The translations under genes and the position numbers were made by a program. From the NCBI GenBank assembly GCA_028274465.1, contig CM051455.1, positions 93,504,365-93,568,364 of the forward strand: a DNA stretch of 64,000 nucleotides. The letters run 5' to 3'. This DNA comes from Plantago ovata. Taxonomy: Eukaryota > Streptophyta > Magnoliopsida > Lamiales > Plantaginaceae. Position 1 is the stretch's first letter. Every line of letters starts with the position of its first letter. Shown here piece after piece: positions 1-10,393 of the stretch. A model generated the notes under the pieces. That model was not told the DNA's origin and did no database searches. It saw nothing but the letters and a program-made list of their open reading frames with translations.

Positions 1-23
1 CGACCGAGGAGCAAGTAGGGAAC
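1..23 (+). other. Scrap of a gag gene that was the target of element A
   Basis: These bases match the gag segment encoding DRGASRE that is seen whole near 11810-11835 in element C. The match stops exactly where the LTR of element A begins, so A appears to have inserted into an older plus-strand gag copy. The other side of the insertion is not in this window, so the target-site duplication cannot be tested. Confidence 0.65.
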
Positions 24-1334
24 TGATGAACGCGGATGTCGTGCTCCGAATTCAAGCAAATAAATTTGTAATTTAGCCAAAGGCAATCCACAACTACAAC
101 GAAAACCGTAGTGTAGCAGTAGAATGACTCGAGTGTCGTTCTCTCAGGAATATAACTAGCTTTATCAAATCTAATTTAGAATATAAAAACAGCAAACAGA
201 TAGCAAAGGGGTTTCTAGCAGATAATGGAGATTGGTGATAGTATGGTCCTTCTTAGCATAACGGGTCGATAATCATGCATAAATTCCTCGGTCTTGCATA
301 GAGATCTTTGAATCAATCTAGTGTCCTGTTGTAAATATTAAGCACTACGAAGATAATTGGTCTGACAAGTCAATCACTATTGTCCTAATGTGTTCCGTAA
401 TTATTCAACACTACGAAGATAATTGGTCTGATGGTCGACAAGTGTCCAATTGTGCATAATAATTAATACAACATACGAGAATTTAGGTTGTGCCTGATCA
501 ACGAAATAAAGTAATGACACGGAGTATAATGCGCGATATAGCCATTAGCATGATTATCTTCCCTTCGCTAAGAATTCACATACTACCACCAACGATAAGT
601 TTAGCTACTCATAATAGGCATGCAATCAACAGAAATCATAGAAGAAAACATGTTGAAAGAATATAATAAAATAAGTAGAATAAAACTGTAAGATACAAAG
701 TTACCGAAGGTTGTCAATCTCCGGATGATTGCGATCCTACGAGCTCCAAACTGCTATGAAAAAGAGTCCCCTAATCTACGGACCCCCAGAACAGGCTCTG
801 GGAAGTCCCTACCTAAAACTATAGAGAGAGGTGAGAAAGTAGGTCTGGAAAGATATAATTTTCGTAGAAAACTGAGCAATTATATATAGGCTTCGAAATA
901 CTGTGGGGCGGTTGGCCCCACACGCGCGGCGGTTCGCCCGGTGTGGGGCGGTTCGCCCCACGTCTGCGACGGTTCGCCCGGCGTGTTTTTCACGGAATTC
1001 CACGTTTTCAACGCGGTTTTGGATTTATTCCCCTTTTCGGACTCGGTTTCTGACTTCTAGTAGCCTTCTAACCTCCAGATTCGGCCCCTAGACTCCAAAT
1101 CCCGTCCGGAAACCTCCAGATACTCCAAATAGGCTTTGGAACACCAATTCCTTGTCAACTTCAATATAATTGCCCGGAAATCTTCGAATTTCAACCAAAA
1201 CCTGTAAAATAAAATCTAAAGGGAAACGTGACACTATTCTAATAAAATGCATTAAAATATAGCTAAATTAACATAGAGGATAACTAAAATAGGTGAAAAA
1301 GACTCGAATGAAAGTGTAAAATACACGTTCATCA
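24..1334 (-). repeat. 3' LTR of element A
   Basis: The left boundary is TGATGAACGCGG at 24 and the right boundary ends ACGTTCATCA at 1334, followed at once by the purine tract on the element strand (AACTCCCCAAACC on plus). A TATA box (TATATATA type, about 880-888) is read on the minus strand. A GC-rich cluster of dyads (902-983) lies immediately upstream of it, as in the other family-1 LTRs. Length is about 1.31 kb. Confidence 0.9.
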
Positions 1335-2848
1335 AACTCCCCAAACCGAACCTTTGTTTGTCCTCAAGCAATTAAGCTAGACTCTAATACAAAAATCATG
1401 CAAGACACTAAATGGAGTTTCATGCCAAATAAAATGAACTAATCTACTGAATCCACAAAAAAACATATGAACAAAAACCATATAAATCAAAGCATGAATA
1501 TAGGTTGAAGAATACCTCGATTGACTTATACACATCCACATAAGCACTTATGTCAAGACAAGATAGTCTCTCGTAACATTCTCTACCTGGACCTAGTCAG
1601 TGACGACGTAATGAAGCATGCTAAGATACGAATGGTTGTCCCGTGCCTATGAAACTGAGGACTTACTGCTGTTCCACCATGTTAAGACTTTCCCTCAAAA
1701 GAGGTCGAACCAGTACTGGCTCTCATCAAACGAAGGAGGGTTCCCTATAAAAGATAACTCTCCCCTATTCTACCCAACTCTCAAGTAAAGTCTTAAGCTA
1801 TTCACCAATTCCTGAATGGCAGGACGAGGGTGGTCTAGAACAGATGACACTCAAGACAAAAAGGGTAAAAAAAAAGAAAAACACGATTACGAACATTACA
1901 AGAATTGGAAAAAACTCAACACTTTGCTAAACTGCTATTTGGCTTTCTTTTTTGGACCCTTCTTTGCTTTTTTGGGGTCTTTTTTTTTTTTTTTCTTTCC
2001 AGATTCTTTTTTTCTTTTTATTGCTCTTTTTTTCTGGAATTTTTTCTTTTTTTCGATTTTTCTAGCCAGCAGTAGCATAACAAAAAGAGAAACAAAATGA
2101 CTCACACGACTTCCCCAAACCTATTCGAAAGAATAGGTTGGAGTACAAAATTTACGAAAGATGAAAAAAAAAAAAACTCACGATACGAAAATAAAAAATA
2201 AAAAAAAAACAAAAAAAAAAAACAAGTCTATGATGGTGTAACCCCCTCCCAAACCTATTCGGAAGAATAGGTTATAAACAAAGGATCACGCAACCTCACA
2301 CTACCTCCTTCCTAGGCATTTAGCAATCTCAAAGCATGGTGAAGACTTGTTGCCTCTTAGGTACATAATTACTCGGGAAAACAACCATAAGACCCTAATA
2401 TGCATCATCCTATTATAAAGGCCTTCGTGAACCGCAGTAGAGAAAACACCACTACGTGATGTCGAGACTACCAAGCTTAACTAAATGCGATACATAAATG
2501 TGACAAGCCAAGCGAGAAAAACCTCAAACAAATTCATAGAGATGAAGCATACGACTAATGACATAGTTAGTTGATCTACCCAATAAAAAAGTTCAAAAAA
2601 TTCGGCAATAAACTCCGTATAAAACATGCAAGACTATCCTAGGAAAGCAGTAAACGTGCAAATGCAAAAAATTTCACGAGTTTTTCATAAGCAAGATAAG
2701 TATAGAGATAACCAGCAATAACCTCATCCCCAAAACCGAACGTCGTCGCTCGTCCCGAACGCCGAAAGTGGATCCAAGGTGAGAGATAATGCTGGTATAA
2801 GTTACCTATAATACTCAATCAAACTCGTGAGAAAACAAACAAAACACA
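1335..2848 (-). other. 3' noncoding region and polypurine tract of element A
   Basis: Between the end of integrase and the 3' LTR there is no supportable gene. The segment carries the polypurine tract next to the LTR (1335-1352) and a long purine-rich tract (seen as T/C-rich on plus, about 1930-2065). It also carries two hairpins with arms AACCTATTC/GAATAGGTT at 2118-2139 and 2252-2273. The same order is seen in B, D, I and K. Apparent reading frames across the T-rich tract are compositional artefacts. Confidence 0.8.
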
Positions 2849-5600
2849 CTAACCTTCAGTGGAGGTAGTAAGGGTAAGCTCAAGGTGATCAACCTCCCTT
2901 TGATCACTGGATATCTCGAAGTACGGCTTTACTCGCTGGCCATTCACCTTGAAGGTATTGCCCGTCTTTGGATCGAAGAGTTTAACAGCTCCATGGGGAG
3001 CAACTTCGATAATTCGTACGGTCCATCCCAACGAGTACGGAGCTTTCCAGGAAATAGTCGAAGGCGAGAATTAAATACCAAAGCTTTTTGTCCAGGAATC
3101 AATTCCTTACGTACTATACCACGATCATGATACTTCTTAGTACGTTCCTTATAGATCTTGGCATTTTCATAAGCACCTAGTCGTAATTCATCAAGCTCAT
3201 CTAGTTGCAACAATCGTTCCTCGCCAGCTTTTCCCATATCAAGATTGAGTGATTTAATGGCCCAATATGCCTTGTGTTCTAGTTCTACGGGAAGATGACA
3301 TGCTTTTCCATACACAAGTCTGTACGGAGTGGTCCCGATCACCGTCTTGTAGCTAGTCCTGTATGCCCAAAGTGCATCATTCAATTTCCTGCCCAATCTT
3401 CCTACTAGGCTTCACTACTCGCTCCAGGATCTTCTTGATTTGACGGTTACTGACTTCACTTGCCCGATGTCTGTGGGTGATAAGGTTGTAGCGACCATAT
3501 GGTGGACACTGTATCTCTTAAGAGGGAGGCAAAGTTTTATTGACGAAGTGTGACCCTCCTCGTTGATGATTGTCCTAGGGCACCCCAAATCTCGAGAATA
3601 TGACTTCCTTCAAGAACTTAATAACACATGCGCCGTCATTTGTTTTTTGTAGGAATTGCCTCTACCCCTTTAGTCACGTAGTCCACTGCCAACAAGAATG
3701 TATTCATAGCCTCCACTGTTTTGAAAATGGCCATAAAATCAATGCCCCATACATCGAAAGGTTCTACCCACTAGATTCCCTTGAAGGGGACTTTCCATCT
3801 TATTGCCGCTACCACCACTCGTTGACCGGGTCACAATTCTTCACAAAACTTAAGCATCTTTGTATATGTTGGCCAGAAAAATCCTGCCTGCAGTACTTTG
3901 GCTGTGTCTTAATCCACTGTAGTGCCTCCCACATTAAGCTCTGGCAATGGGCTTAGTACACTTTGTTGCCCTTCTTGTGGCACGCATCTCCTAGAATCCC
4001 ATAGCTCTTCCTGAATAGATGCAGATCATCCCATATGTAAGTCCTGCATTGCTTGGCGAAGCTTCTTGTCGGGAGGTTGAAAAGTTAGTGGGGCAACTAT
4101 TCATAGCCAATAGTTTACAATATCCGCCGACCATGGCTCTTCATTAGCTTCACTTAGTTGCTCATCGGGGAGGTCTTCATTGATGGGTATCGGATCAACA
4201 GGAATATTAGGTATCCTAGATAAATGGTCTGCTTCTAATCTCCACCCTACAGCTCTATCCACTATGGTCAAATCAACAGTTTGCAGCAAAGGACCCAACG
4301 GATTAATCTAAGCTTAGAATCTTGCTTAGCTATCAAATGTCTCAAAGCAGCATGATCCAGTATGGACATTCACAGGATGCCCAATTAAATAAGACCTAAA
4401 ATTTTGTAAAGCAAAGACAAACAGCTAAAAAATCCTTTTCAGTTGTTGTATACCTTCACTGCGCGGTAGTCCAACGCTTCTAACATAATAAATCATACGA
4501 TACTGCTTATCAACTTTTGGCATAAAACAGCACCCATAGCCAATTCGAAGCCTCACACCTAATTTCGAAGGAAGATTCCAGTAGGCGGCACAACACTGGG
4601 GGCCAGAAAATAGCTTTTCCTTAAGGGTATTAAAAGCCACTAGACATTCATTAGAGAAATGGAAAACCACGTCTTAGCAAGCAAGCTAATTCGCGGTTTA
4701 GCAATTTTCGAAAACTCTTTAATAAACCTCCTATGAAACCTACATGGCCCAGAAAAGATTGCAATTCTTTCACGCCAAGTAGTGGGGAAGTTTTTCCAAT
4801 GATTTCTCATCTTAGCCTTGTCTACCTCACTACCTTTTCAGAAACCATGTCCTAGACAAGGCCTTCTCTACCCATATAATGACTCTTCTCCAGCTTAAGG
4901 TCAAGTTGCATTCATGCACCTTTTTCAAACTAGATCTAGTCTGTTGCAAGCATTCATCAAATGAATCACCAAAAAGGGAAAAATCATCCCATGAAACTTC
5001 AACAAATTTAGTTTCATGTCAGAGAAAACAGAAACAGCATGCACTTTGATGAAACGGGTGGCGGGAGCATGGCATAGTCCAAATGGCATCCTCCTATAGG
5101 CAAATGTTCCAATGGGGAAGTGAATGTCGTTTCTCCTGATCCTCCGGTTCATCGGAATCTGGGTAGAAACCTGATAAACCATCAAGAAAACAATAGAACT
5201 TCCGCCCTGCAAGGCGGTTTCCGCATGTCATCTATAAATGGTAAAGGGAAGTGGTCTTTTTAGTGGCGGCATTTAATCTTCTCTGTAGTCACATGCCATC
5301 CGCCACTCCAGTGGCCTCCTAACCGGTACTAGTTCTCCCTTCTCATTCTCTTCCACCGTGACTCTGATTTCTTAGGAACTACATGTACTGGGCTCACCCA
5401 TCGACTATCTGGAATGGGGTACAATCAGATCAGCATCTCCGCCATTGATCACTTCCTTTTTACCACCTCTTGCATTGCTGGATTTATCCTTCGCTGCGGT
5501 GCATAACGGGTTTAGCATCTTGTTCTAGAGTGATTTGTGCATGCATCTTGTAGGGCTAATTCCTTGATATCGCTTATCCCCATCCTCTAGCTGCAAAATT
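2849..5600 (-). pseudogene. Decayed pol (reverse transcriptase, RNase H, integrase) of element A
   Basis: Read on the minus strand from right to left. Around 5212-4925 is reverse transcriptase with GTFAYRRMPFGLC, the conserved segment that precedes the catalytic YxDD-type region in gypsy enzymes. Around 4670-4101 are RNase H connection sequences, including CLVAFNTLKEKL and the ADHLSRI motif that ends the domain in plant gypsy elements. Around 3396-2944 is the integrase C-terminal part, with [37 protein letters not shown] and a [12 protein letters not shown] segment typical of the Athila/Tat clade. The frame is broken many times throughout. Family assignment is firm; exact ends are approximate. 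Confidence 0.85.
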
Positions 5601-5728
5601 TTTCCTTCAATACTTCAATCAGCTACTTTCTTCATTGTCGGAGATGTGAGGAGACAATCAAAGTGCTTTTGTTTTTCTTCCCAAGTCACACATACTTGAG
5701 GTGCGCAGGAAGCGGTTTCAATTATAAG

Positions 5729-5828
5729 NNNNNNNNNNNNNNNNNNNNNNNNNNNNNNNNNNNNNNNNNNNNNNNNNNNNNNNNNNNNNNNNNNNNNNNN
5801 NNNNNNNNNNNNNNNNNNNNNNNNNNNN
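5729..5828. other. Assembly gap, 100 N
   Basis: Exactly 100 N characters, the usual placeholder for a gap of unknown size. Element orientation flips across it: minus-strand pol of A on the left, plus-strand protease of B on the right. The order and distance of the two sides should therefore not be trusted. Confidence 0.99.
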
Positions 5829-6112
5829 GTAGTTATGCCGGCGTCTGCACCTGGGACGGGGATGTCATTCTGTTGGGACGAACGTTCTTGAGTAAGCTAC
5901 GCTCCGTGATGGACATCTACCAAGACTTGCACTATTGAAGTGATGGCAAGCAAACGTGTTGCAAGCCATAACGGATCCACCGATCCGCCTGCTATTTCTT
6001 ACACTAATCACTACTGTGGTCTTGCAACCTATTGTTCTTTCTTATTCACAGGTTCGTGGCATGAGGAGGAATCCATGAAGGGGAAGTCTAGTACCCTCAA
6101 GAAGAAAGCTAG
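5829..6112 (+). pseudogene. Protease C-terminal fragment of element B
   Basis: This is the end of the gag-protease polyprotein and matches the corresponding part of D (17510-17790). It has the VILLGRTFLTKLRSVMDIY-type segment of the protease fold and the basic KGKSSTLKKK tail that closes all family-1 frames. The fragment begins at the assembly gap and carries at least two breaks. Confidence 0.75.
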
Positions 6113-7752
6113 GCGCAGACAGGAGTCGAGCCAAAGACTTTAAACAATGGCGCTATCCGGAGCTTTTATCACTTTTTTTACCGCTTTAATGCATGCATAT
6201 CATTGTGTTTTATTTATATTTCCGTATGATTTTGGTTTCTCACGAGTTTCCTTGAGTCCTATAAGTTACAGGTACAAGCTGGCTCTCACCTTAAATCCAC
6301 TTTCGACAATCGGGCCGAGCGATGACGTTGAGGTTTGGGGGGGGGGGGTTATCGCCGGTATTTCTATACTTGTTTTTCTTATGATTACTCGTGAAACCTT
6401 TTGTTGCATTTGCACGTTTACTGCTTTCTTAGTTTTTTTTAGGTTTCATTCACTGCATTCATCGTAGGATAGTCTTGCATGTTTTATATGGGGTTTATTG
6501 CCGAATTTTTTGAACTTTTTTTTTATTGGGTAAATTAACTAACTATGCCATTAATCATATGCTTCATCTCTATGAATTTGTTTGAGGTTTTTCTCGCTTG
6601 GCTTGTCACATTTATTGCACTTAGTTAAGCTTGATAGTCTCGACATCACTTAGTGGTGTTTTCTCTACTGCGGTTCATGAAGGCCTTTATAATAGGATGA
6701 TGCATGTTAGGGTCTTATGGTTGTTTTCCCAAGTAATTATGTACCTAAGAGGCAACAAGTCTTCACCATGCTTTGAGATTGCTAAATGCCTAGGAAGGAG
6801 GTAGTGTGAGGTTGTGTGATCCTTTGTTTATAAACTATTCTTCCGAATAGGTTTGGGGGGGGGGGTTGCACCATCATTAGACATGTTTTTCATTTTCCAT
6901 TTCTGTATCGTGAGTTTATTTTTCCTTTTCTGTAAATTTTGTACTCCAACCTATTCTTTCGAATAGGTTTGGGAAAGTCGTGTGACTCATTTTCTCTCTT
7001 TTTGTTATGCTACTGCTGGCTAAAAAAATCGAAAAAAAAAAGAAAAAATTCCAGACAAAAAGAAGAAAGAAAAAAAGAAACTGGAAAGAGAAAAAAAAGA
7101 AAATACCCCAAAAAAGCAAGAAGGGTCCAAAAATAAAACCAAATAGCAGTTTAGCAAAGTGTTGTGTCTCATTTTTCAATTCTAGTAATGTTCGTAATCG
7201 TGTTGTAATTTTCTAGTTTTTGCCTTTTGTTTTTGAGTGTCATCTGTTCTAGACCACCCTCGTCCTGCCATTCAGGAAGTGGTGAATAGCTTAAGGCTTT
7301 GCTTGAGAGATGGGTAGAATAGGGGAGTGTTATCTTTTATAGGGAACCCTCCTTCGTTTGATGAGAGCCAGTACTGGGTCGACCTCTTTGAGGGTAAGTC
7401 TTAACATGGTGGAACAGTAGCAAGTCCTCAGTTTCATAGGCACGGGACAACCATTCGTATCTTAGCATGCTTCATTACGTCGTCACTGACTAGGTCCAGG
7501 TAGAGATTGTTACGAGAGACTATCTTGACTTGACATAAGTGTTTATGTGGATGTGTATAAGTCAATCGAGGTACTCTTCAACATATATTCATGCTTTGAT
7601 TTATATGGTTTTTGTTCATATCTTATTTGATAGATTCAGTAGATTAGTTCATTTTATTTGGAATGAGACTCCATTTTATGTGTTGCATTGTTTTTTGCAT
7701 TAGAGTCTAGCTTAGTTGCTTGAGGACAAGCAAAGGTTCGGTTTGGGGAGTT
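6113..7752 (+). other. 3' noncoding region and polypurine tract of element B
   Basis: The segment opens with the conserved stretch containing GTCGAGCCAAAGAC and AATGGCGCTATCCGG that marks the pol/3' boundary in this clade. It then holds a T-rich stretch and the AACCTATTC/GAATAGGTT hairpin at 6948-6969, with a decayed first copy about 115 bases upstream. A purine-only tract follows at about 7020-7120, then the polypurine tract (GGTTTGGGGAG) at 7739-7750. No gene is supported. Confidence 0.75.
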
Positions 7753-9063
7753 TGATGAATGTGTATTTTACACTTTCATTAGAGTCTTTTTAACCTATTT
7801 ATCTATCCTCTATGTTAATTTAGCTATATTTTAGTGCATTTTATTAGAATAGTGTCACGTTTCCCTTTAGTTTTTATTTTACAGGTTTTGGTTGAAAAGC
7901 GAGGATTTCAGGGCAATTATATTGAAGTTGTCAAGGAATTGGTGTTCCAGAAGCCTATTTGGAGTATCTGAAGGTTTCCGGATAGGATTTGGAGTCTAGG
8001 GGTCAAATCTGGAGGTTAGAAGGCCACTAGAAGTCAGAAACCGAGTCCGAAAAGGGGAAGAAATCCAAAACGCGTCGAAAATGCGGAATTCCGCAAAATT
8101 TACTCCCGGGCGAATCGCCCGGAACGTGGGGCGAATCGCCCCACACCAGGCGAATCGCCCGGTGTGTGGTGCCCTTCGCCCCACATTATTTTGAGGCCTA
8201 TATATAGTTGCTCAGTTTTTCTCCGGAATTCATACTTTTCCAGACCTATTCTCTCACCTTTCTCTGTAGTTTTAGGAAGGAACTTCCCAGAGCCTGTTCT
8301 GGGGGTTCGTAGCTTAGGAGTCAATTTTTCATAGCAGATTGGAGCTTGTAAGATCGCGATTCTTCGGAGACTGACAACCTTCGGTAACATTGTATCTTAC
8401 GGTTTATTCTACTTATTCTATATATCTTTCAACATGTTTTCTTCAATGATTTCTGTTGATTGCATGACAACTATGAGTAGCTAAACTTATCGTTGGTGGT
8501 AGTATGTGAATTCTTAGCGAAGGGAAGATAATCATGCTAATGGCTATATCGCGCATTATACTCCGTGTTATTGCTTTATTTCGTTGATCAGGCTCAGCCT
8601 ATATCCTCGTATGTTGATTAATTATTATGCACAATTGGACCCTCGTCGACCTATGCATATCTATATCTTCGTAGTGTTGACTAATTATAGAACACAATTG
8701 GACAATAGTGATTGACTTGTCAGTATCTGTATCTTCGTAGTGCTTAATAATTACAACAGGACATTCGATTGATCAAAGATCTCCATGCAAGACCGAGGAA
8801 TTTACGCATGATTATTGACCCGTTATGCTTTGAAGGATCATACTATCACCAATCTCCATTATCTGTTAGAAAAACCTTTGCTTTACCGACTGCTGTTTTT
8901 ATATTCTTTAATTAAATAGATAAAGCTAGTTATAGTCCTTAGAGAACGACACTCGAGGTCATTCTACTGCTACACTACGGTTTTCATTGTAGTTGTGAAT
9001 TGTCTTTGGCTAAATAACAAATTTATTTGCTTGAATCGGGACCCGACAAATCTCCGTTCATCA
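7753..9063 (+). repeat. 3' LTR of element B
   Basis: It begins TGATGAATGTG right after the polypurine tract and ends CGTTCATCA. A TATATATA box lies at 8199-8206, preceded by GC-rich dyads at 8105-8184. About 8600-8770 holds three diverged copies of a roughly 65-base unit containing TATCTTCGTAGTGTT and ATAATTA. The LTR abuts a second, partial LTR at 9064. Confidence 0.9.
8105..8184 (+). promoter_or_regulatory. GC-rich dyad cluster upstream of the LTR TATA box
   Basis: Four near-contiguous inverted repeats of the form GGGCGA-A-TCGCCC or GGGGCGA-A-TCGCCCC occur in 80 bases, within otherwise AT-rich DNA. They end about 15 bases before the TATA box. Equivalent clusters are at 902-983, 9357-9434, 19806-19887, 26607-26690, 30079-30125, 38629-38711, 54667-54749, 55914-55995 and 60771-60832. 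Position suggests a promoter-proximal element or a structured nascent RNA; function is inferred only. Confidence 0.6.
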
Positions 9064-10247
9064 GCTATCCTCTATGTTAATTTAGCTATATTTTAGTGCA
9101 TTTTATTAGAATAGTGTCACGTTTCCCTTTAGTTTTTTTTTACAGGTTTTGGTTGAAAAACGAGGTTTTCCGGGCAATTTTATTGAAGTTGACAAGGAAT
9201 TGGTGTTCCAGAAGCCTAATTGGAGTATCTGAAAGATTCCGGATAGGATTTGAAGTCTAGGGGCCGAATCTGGAGGCTAGAAGGTCACTAGAAGTCAGAA
9301 ACCGAGTCCGAAAAGGGGAAGAAATCCAAAAACGCGTATCTGGCCGAAAATTACTCTCGGGCGAGTCGCCCGGGATGTGGGGCGAATCGCCCCACACCAG
9401 GCGAATCGCCCGGTGTGTGGGGCCCTTCGCCCCAAACAATTCGAAGCCTATATATAGTTGCTCAGTTTTTCTCTGTTTTTCATACTTTTCCATACCTTCT
9501 CTCTCACCTTTCTCTGTAGTTTTAGGTAGGAATTTCCCAGAGCCTGTTCTGGGGGTTCTTAGCTTAGGAGATACTTTTTCATAGCAGTTTGGAGCTTGTA
9601 AGATCGCGATTCTTCGGAGATTGACAACCTTCGGTAACATTGTATCTTACAGTTTTTCTACTTATTTTTATATATCTTTCAACATGTTTTCTTCTATGAT
9701 TTCTGTTGATTGCATGACAACTATGAGTAGCTAAACCTCTCGTTGGTGATAGTATGTGAATTCTTAGCGAAGGGTTAATAATTATGCTAATGGCTATATC
9801 GCGCATTATACTGAGTTATTGCTTTATTTCTTTGATCTATCTAAATCTCTATCTTCGTATTGTTGATTAATTACGGAACACAATTGGACAATTCATTGGT
9901 CTTCGACCTATCTAAATCTATATCTTCGTAGTGTTTAATAACTACAACTGGACAATTCATTGATCAAAGATCTCTATGCAAAACCGAGGAATTTATGCAT
10001 GATTATTAACCCGTTATGCTTTGAAGGACCATACTATCACCAATCTCCATTATCTGTTAAGGAAAACCTTTGCTAAGCCGTCTTCTATTCTAAGTTAGAT
10101 TAGATAAAGCTAGTTATAGTCCTTAGATATCGACATTCGAGGTTATTCTACTGCTACACTACGGTTTTCGTTGTTGTTGTGAATTGCCTTTGGCTAAATA
10201 CAAATTTATTTGATAAGTTGGAAATCGACAATCCCAATGCATCATCA
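9064..10247 (+). repeat. Partial 5' LTR of element C
   Basis: It matches family-1 LTRs from about base 60 of the repeat to the end and closes with ATCATCA. A TATATATA box is at 9449-9456 with a dyad cluster at 9357-9434. Its last 35 bases differ from every other LTR here, so it can be told apart. The direct abutment with the LTR of B suggests recombination between copies. Confidence 0.85.
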
Positions 10248-10250
10248 AAT

Positions 10251-10268
10251 TGGCGTCGTTGCCGGGGA
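10251..10268 (+). other. Primer binding site of element C (tRNA-Asp type)
   Basis: An 18-base match to TGGCGCCGTTGCCGGGGA with one difference, three bases after the LTR. It is complementary to the 3' end of plant tRNA-Asp (GUC), the primer known for Athila and Calypso elements. The same site is found at 15879-15896 (D), 56817-56834 (I), and on the minus strand at 22748-22765 (F), 29268-29285 (H), 52154-52171 (E) and 53767-53784 (K). Confidence 0.9.
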
Positions 10269-10393
10269 CTATACTCCTTTTTTCTGTTTAATTTGTTTAT
10301 ATTTTCAGCATTCAAATTCCTAGTTCTAGTAGTTTTAGTTTTCCTATTTAATCTCTATCTGATACTCCTTTCCTAGTTTGTTACAGATAGTGT

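Larger units (their letters stand above)
24..5728 (-). mobile_element. Element A: pol-bearing Athila-like Ty3/gypsy LTR retrotransposon, incomplete fossil
   Basis: Minus-strand element. Its 3' LTR (24-1334) is followed by the polypurine tract, a 3' noncoding region with two hairpins, and a heavily decayed pol gene. It runs into the assembly gap before any gag, primer site or 5' LTR is reached. The LTR begins and ends with the TGATGA/TCATCA type termini of the other family-1 copies, and its internal-side terminus matches that of element K. A is the only element here with integrase, RNase H and reverse transcriptase remnants, in the gypsy order RT-RH-IN. It is broken many times, so no product is expected. 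It matters as the likely autonomous relative of the pol-less copies. Confidence 0.85.
5829..9063 (+). mobile_element. Element B: 3' half of a pol-less Athila-like LTR retrotransposon, fossil
   Basis: It starts inside the protease at the gap and keeps the protease end, the 3' noncoding region with hairpin and purine tract, the polypurine tract and a full 3' LTR (7753-9063). The protease tail runs directly into 3' noncoding sequence with no pol, as in D, G and I. Everything upstream of the protease is lost in the gap. The last 30 or so bases of its LTR match those of the LTR fragment at 15207-15875. Confidence 0.85.

Noticed and set aside
1816-2100. Phe-rich frame resembling a small membrane protein (also 39537-39809, 46237-46596, 6916-7179)
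   Set aside because: It is a translation of the T-rich complement of the purine tract in the 3' region of the elements. It recurs in every copy with shifted frames and has no start or domain.
8105-8184. Regularly spaced GCGAATCGC repeats, considered as a CRISPR array
   Set aside because: The spacers are absent or themselves repeats, the units are dyads within a plant LTR next to a TATA box, and the genome is eukaryotic.
9257-9640. 127-codon frame inside an LTR (also 8100-8390, 19803-20093, 55804-56115)
   Set aside because: It lies over the dyad cluster and TATA box, and its apparent peptide is a reading of the palindromes. The frame is not kept between LTRs.
10251-10268. Possible tRNA gene because of the tRNA-Asp match
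   Set aside because: Only the 18 bases complementary to the tRNA 3' end are present, three bases after an LTR, as expected for a primer binding site.
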